Shown: one piece after another, positions 59,491 through 64,000 of the stretch
Position numbering within the stretch: the stretch's first letter is position 1
Layout: every line of letters begins with the position of its first letter
Assembly (NCBI GenBank): GCA_020205615.1
Contig: CM035166.1
Span: forward strand, 93,102,706 to 93,166,705
From: Panax quinquefolius
Taxonomy: Eukaryota; Streptophyta; Magnoliopsida; Apiales; Araliaceae
Length of the DNA: 64,000 nt
Reading direction: 5' to 3'
Position numbers and translations under genes: made by a program
Notes under the pieces: generated by a model
The model's input: the letters and a program-made list of their open reading frames with translations, nothing else
Told to the model about the DNA's origin: nothing
Databases searched by the model: none

Positions 59491-59737
59491 CAAACTTCTA
59501 TACCTCCAGTAAAAATCTTTAGCAAATTCAACAAATAATTGATAGATATAGAAAAGATATTCATGCTCAAACAATTACAAACGTAATATACAGATGTAAA
59601 ATAAAAGATGGAGGGACGATTACAAAATTTTCATTCAGAATCTTAACTACCAATTACAAGTGAAGAATTAGCTAGGGCTTTGCCCTCTTTGGCAATTTTT
59701 TTGGTGGAATTAAGAAATTGAGGGTAGATCACAATCA

Positions 59738-59809
59738 CCTTTCTACAAATCGGCACTGAGATGGTAGATCTGCATCTGCAGTGGCACAAAGAGGAGAGAG
59801 GATCGCCAT
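59738..59809 (-). pseudogene. Possible first exon of the FKBP-like locus
   Basis: An ATG at 59809 follows a clean, gene-like leader (AAATCCCTCGTTTCACAACA) and opens 24 codons, MAILSPLCATADADLPSQCR and on to a potential donor AG|GTGATT at 59738. Without splicing it stops at once. It does not resemble the N-terminus of FKBP62, so the link to the downstream pieces is inferred from orientation only. Confidence 0.3.
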
Positions 59810-59879
59810 TGTTGTGAAACGAGGGATTTTAGGACTTGGGCTCGACTGAATGTATTTTGAGCAAGTGATAGGACTCATC

Positions 59880-60980
59880 TGTTCCAAAAATAAAACTTAG
59901 ATAACATTTTTTAAAAATAACTCTTTTATAAGTAATATTGTAAGTTATAATTATAATAAATAAATTTAATACTATAAAAAAATTAATATATTTATATTAT
60001 AATTTATATTCACCACAATTAATTCTAAAAAATTATTTAGAACAAAACAACAACCAATTTTATCTCTCGCAAAAAAATTTGAACAATAATATATAGTGAG
60101 TAATAATTCATTCACTAATATATTTTTCTTTCACAAAATTTCATCATAAATTGGCGTCAAAAAGCCTTTTATCACTTCAATTTTGCGAGAAAAAAAATAT
60201 AAATTGTGAAGAATTTAAAAAAAGATTTTATTTTTAAACAAATATTTTTTAAAAAATAAAAACTTCAACGACTACCGTTGAAGTTTACTACCGTTGAAAA
60301 AAAATATTTTAAATATTTTTAAAAAATATTTTTAAAAAATATTTTTTAAATATTTTATTTTTACTACCGTTGAGAGTAAAGGCTCTCACATCTAATTTGG
60401 GAAAAACTACTGAACACCATTTGAAATGACGTTAAATTTTTAGATTTTTTTTGACTAAAAATCAGAAAGGCAACCAACGCCACTTTAAAAAAATATTTTT
60501 TAAAAAAATTATCTTAATTTTTTTAAAACGATTTTATTTTTTTAAAGAATTTTGAAAAAAAATAAAAATGTGATCCAATGCCAAACTAACCAGCATTGTA
60601 ACTTTTTTTAAATTTTTTTATAAATCAAATTTGTAAAAAACAAGAGTAAGATGTAACATCACTTTAACTGACGTTGGAATCTTTTTTTTTTTTTTATTTC
60701 TTTGATCTCTTGTAATTCTTTACAAACATTAATATTTTTTATGTTTATTCCCAAATACTCCATTGGAAATGAAAGAGTATATAAGACTTCAAATTATAAA
60801 AATAAAAATAAAAATTCTAACACCAATTAAAGTGACGTTACGCCTTACTCTTCTTTTTACAAATTCATTTTTTAAAAAAAAATTAATAAAATAGGGATAA
60901 AATTGATATTATATTAATATGGGTCAAACTAACTTATTAGGAATGACTTATAAGTCATTTTTAAACTAATTGTGGTTAAA
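59880..60980. repeat. AT-rich element with inverted repeats
   Basis: The region is very AT-rich and non-coding with several short inverted repeats: an imperfect pair of about 54 bp at 60627-60680 and 60814-60867 (words TTAAAGTGACGTT and AAGAGTAAG), a CAACGGTAG pair at 60268-60300, and an ACCACAATTA-type pair near 60013 and 60972. TTTAAAGTGACG words resemble CACTA subterminal DNA. Probably a non-autonomous DNA element, abutting the truncated LTR of Element 5. Confidence 0.4.
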
Positions 60981-61979
60981 ACATAGTAATACGCGTTGTT
61001 GCGATGGCAAGCGTATTGCACCAATTATTAAAGGCACTACTCAATAATGGTTACGATAATTCTTTATTCAATATTTTATTTTATTGAGTTAATAATTCTT
61101 TGCGTTGATATTTTATATTCTTTGTTGTTTCAATAATTGTCATTACACGTATTTTTTTCATTATCGAAGCAATAATTCATATTATCTGAATAATATTATT
61201 AGATAACATTATTGGCAATGTCTAGAAAGTTACGTCTAAGGAGAGGTTTGGTCACCTAATTGCGCGCGCCAAGAAGGAGAAATTCTTATTGGAAAGCCCC
61301 TCTTTCCCAGGAACTACTTTTGGTTGTCGATATTGTGATTACAGAATATTATTTATGAATAATTAATTATTGATTCATATGATGAGGAAAATATTGATTT
61401 TATGTGGATATAGATGGAGAAAAATTTTAATGTGACAATTGTTGGAAATTGAAATTTTATCTCTTTCTCGATAAAATAATTCATTTAAATATATTATTAT
61501 ATTTTAATAATATAATAATGGTGATATTTTACAACGAATGTGGGATATATGAGTATACTGAGGAGGAAGAGTATTTTTGTTGTAATAAATGTTTAAAACA
61601 TGTTAAACATGTCGGTGGACCCCATTTATTGACCGAAATTTGATTATAGCACAGCAAAATCGAATTTGCCAGGATTTCGGTCAATTTCCATTTGGAATTT
61701 GGAAAAACTTTCTTCCTAAAAGTTGTAGAGAATTGAATTTCCTATAAAAACTCATGAGATTCGAATTTTTCCGATAAAAGGGCTATTTATTATGAATTAT
61801 TGAAGTTACAAGCTCCAAAATAATTAATTTTGAAGTTTTAAATATTTTTTTAAAAAACATTTTTGCATGTGTGAGGCATGTGTTCAATTGCTGAAATTCA
61901 GATTCAAAGGTGTGCGTGAAGATTTTATATATATATTAATATTTTAATAAATTTTCTACTTTTGTTGTTAGCGATTTCC

Positions 61980-61988
61980 TATAAATAG
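61980..61988 (+). promoter_or_regulatory. TATA box of Element 5 LTR
   Basis: TATAAATAG in the same relative position as in the other LTRs of the group. Confidence 0.6.
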
Positions 61989-62711
61989 GGTCTTGGGTTA
62001 GAATTGAAAATCACACCGAAATTTTCTCTCTATATTATCGAAGCGTATTCTTGTGAGTATTTTGAGTATACTTTGAGTATTGCTAGACGGTGCAAGTTCC
62101 TTCAAAGACTATACCCTTATATTATACTATTAAGCATCTTGATCTTTCGAGGTAAGGGATATTATTTTTTCGTAATGATATTATTTCTTCAATATCATTA
62201 TCTTTGAAATGTTGATCTGAAGTTTTATCAAATTTGGAACTTTTTCATGTCGGGGTTACTATTCATGGGTTACTTATTCATGAGTTACTATTCACGAGTT
62301 ACTATTAAGCGAGTTCTTATTCACGATTCTACTATTCACGAGTACTATTCATGAAGCGTGAAGATGTTTTTGTGGAATTTCTATCTTTTGGTGTCTGAAG
62401 TTACTATTCACGATATCGGCCTTTATTCACGATATCTGACTATTCACGATATCTGATCTTATTCAATAAAAAATAAAATTTCTTCTTTTAAGTCTAAAAC
62501 ATATATTTCGGATACTAACTTTCTGATTGTATCCATGTTTTGATCATTCTTGAATTTTACACCACTATGATTATTTTTGAGGTATTTTTGAATGTGGATA
62601 AAACCAAGTACGAATCCTTAATCCTTAATCCTTGTCATTTTGTTTCACTTTGGATTCGTTTCTTTAAAAAAAATATTTTTCATCATCCTCGGTCTTAAAT
62701 GATGATATTAT

Positions 62712-62890
62712 GGAATATCTTTGGCACGTAGTGCAAAAGATGAATGATTTCTTAAGAATATCTTTGGCACATAGTGCAAAGATGAATGATTTCTGAAGAA
62801 TATCTTTGGCCGTAGTGCAAAGATGAGCAGTGTTTAAATGAACATGACCAATGATGAATATCTTTGGCACAATAGTGCGAAGATGAATAT
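62712..62890 (+). repeat. GTAGTGCAAAGATGA tandem units
   Basis: Four units begin GAATATCTTTGGC near 62712, 62755, 62798 and 62850; the first three are 43 bp apart. Weaker single units are in all related LTRs (for example 12540-12680 and 35400-35470). Confidence 0.75.
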
Positions 62891-63426
62891 TTGATTCCGG
62901 ATGTATATTGATTGATGTTACGAGGATAAAAGATGAGCGATGAACTTTTAAATTCATACATAGAAGATAGTAGTTTGCATTCTCTACTTAACTCTTCTAA
63001 TAAATTATTATTTCATTTGTGAATATTGATTTAAAATTTGTTGTCTATTGTATTCTATTATATTTTTCCTGTTGAAGACTAACGATAATTTGTTGTATAT
63101 TATCTTAGTCATAATATTCTTCTCGAGCTAGTTGAGCTCACCCTTTTCCTTTTGTTCCATTTTTCTCGTGGAGGCGAGAATATAAGCGAAACTGGTCGGG
63201 GTATGGAATGAAGGTTTTAGAAAGGATTGTTTAGTAGTCCTCACCATTTTGTAAAATAATGTATCAATAAATGTGATGAGGATTTATTTGAGTATAGATA
63301 TTATGCAGAAGATAATATTTGTATTCAAACTCACGCTTTCTTGTTGTAATAATAAAGTTGTAGTTGTTTACATACCATGTATTGACAACTCGTAATGGGT
63401 GATGTATACCTATTTTGGGGCGTCAT

Positions 63427-63610
63427 GGTTGGTATCGAGCTATAAGTAAAGAGCCGAGCCTCTCGGGCCGTGACTTCTGCGATGATGGGGATGCACCGGC
63501 CGGACTCTCTCCGTAGGGGACGCCTGCTTCTGCTGATGGCAAACCGATAGGTATCAATGTGAGGTCTTGACACTGAAGTTGGTGTCCAGTCACGAGTTGG
63601 TATCGAGCTT
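63427..63610 (+). other. Two primer-binding-site-like copies flanking a GC-rich insert
   Basis: GGTTGGTATCGAGCT occurs at about 63426-63440 and GTTGGTATCGAGCTT at 63596-63610. Element 2 has the site once, directly followed by the TTAGGAATATGATC block that here follows the second copy. The 155 bases between are clearly GC-rich (TCTCGGGCC, CACCGGCCGGACTC) and have no match in the other elements. Either an insertion duplicated the site, or this is a lineage-specific leader. Confidence 0.6.
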
Positions 63611-63784
63611 AGGGATATGATCTCCGCGGAGATCGGGGAATAGAACTAGGAGGGAGAGAGACGAGTAAATCCTTCGCTAGTGTGTCCTACCTAAGCTTAT
63701 TTGTTAGTTGAATTCGATATATAGGGATATTATGTGATATATTGATTTCCTTAATTAACCCTTGTTTTATGACGATGTTTGAGA

Positions 63785-64000
63785 ATGTCGATTGAGAATA
63801 TTAACAATGGAAATGAGACCGTGGAGATGCTGTACTCACTAACGAGGAGAACGCGTCAGTCGGCAATGTTCCTCCCATGAACAACACCATTGAAAGCGAT
63901 GATGATGAGCGAGGGATGTTTAGAAGTTTTTGCAATTCATGCAAAATCGATTTAGAGAAACTTCGTGTTCAAAATCTGAGAGAAATGATAGCAATTCACG
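63785..64000 (+). pseudogene. gag: gag N-terminus of Element 5, cut by window edge
   Basis: It starts with the ATG at 63785 (MSIENINNGNETVE), clearly related to the gag start of Element 2 (MASENVENINGAHETVE). A frameshift near 63825 follows. The frame then shows PPMNNTIESDDDERGMFRSF, matching the GMFRGF block of Element 2, and another shift lies near 63930. The rest lies beyond 64000. Confidence 0.75.

Larger units (their letters stand above)
60981..63425 (+). mobile_element. 5' LTR of Element 5 (Tekay-like), 5'-truncated
   Basis: From about 60981 it aligns with the other LTRs: GTCTAGAAAGTTACGTC and GGAGAGGTTTGGTCACC at 61217-61258, a TATA box at 61980-61988, and the ending GATGTATACCTATTTTGGGGCGTCA at 63425. 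The first roughly 300 bases and the TGTAAGACC start are missing. A TACTATTCACGAG series (62260-62460) and four ATATCTTTGGC-GTAGTGCAAAGATG units (62712-62890) are present. It is the most diverged LTR of the group in the window. The ORF at 61449-61643 is not convincing. Confidence 0.8.

Noticed and set aside
56481..59810. An intact FKBP gene
   Set aside because: Only short FKBP blocks are visible, the middle and the TPR part are missing, and unrelated ORFs lie between them.

Overview
This is plant nuclear DNA, almost certainly from a dicot with a repeat-rich genome. It is AT-rich and no intact host gene is visible. Most of the window is built from LTR retrotransposons inserted into one another: Ty3/gypsy chromoviruses of the Tekay/Del type, a Ty1/copia element, and a large copia-like non-autonomous element. 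Initiator-Met-type primer binding sites, 5-bp target-site duplications (TSDs), a chromodomain integrase and a CACTA end support a plant source. The species cannot be read from the sequence.

Layout. 1-892: 3' part of a Tekay-like LTR carrying an unidentified ORF-like insert. 893-2337: copia LTR fragment. 2338-3276: degenerate repeats plus a broken minus-strand gene fragment. 3277-19573: Element 1, a decayed gypsy element with 3-kb LTRs and an extra coiled-coil ORF before gag; its 3' end is replaced by another LTR fragment (11624-13736) and its 3' LTR is split by a solo LTR (14672-17642, TSD CAGAA). 19574-21459: degenerate DNA-transposon-like repeats.

21460-55034 is a nested stack that can be peeled layer by layer. 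A solo LTR (21465-55029, TSD ACCAA) is split by Element 3 (22443-53291, TSD TACTA), a non-autonomous element with one very long ORF. The 3' LTR of Element 3 is split by Element 2 (33185-52905), a full-length but broken Tekay element with a chromodomain. The 3' LTR of Element 2 is split by Element 4 (42213-51312, TSD CATTC), a copia element with near-identical LTRs but dead coding DNA.

55130-64000: inverted LTR ends, a 37-bp tandem repeat, a CACTA transposon end at 55787, a gene-like island on the minus strand (56500-59810) with pieces resembling an FKBP62/ROF-type peptidyl-prolyl isomerase next to unrelated sequence, an AT-rich inverted-repeat element, and the 5' LTR and start of gag of another Tekay element (Element 5) that runs off the right edge.

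No element appears able to move by itself. The elements carrying gag-pol have frameshifts and stops, and Elements 3 and 4 look like passengers that relied on proteins from other copies. Some frameshifts could be assembly errors, which cannot be judged here.
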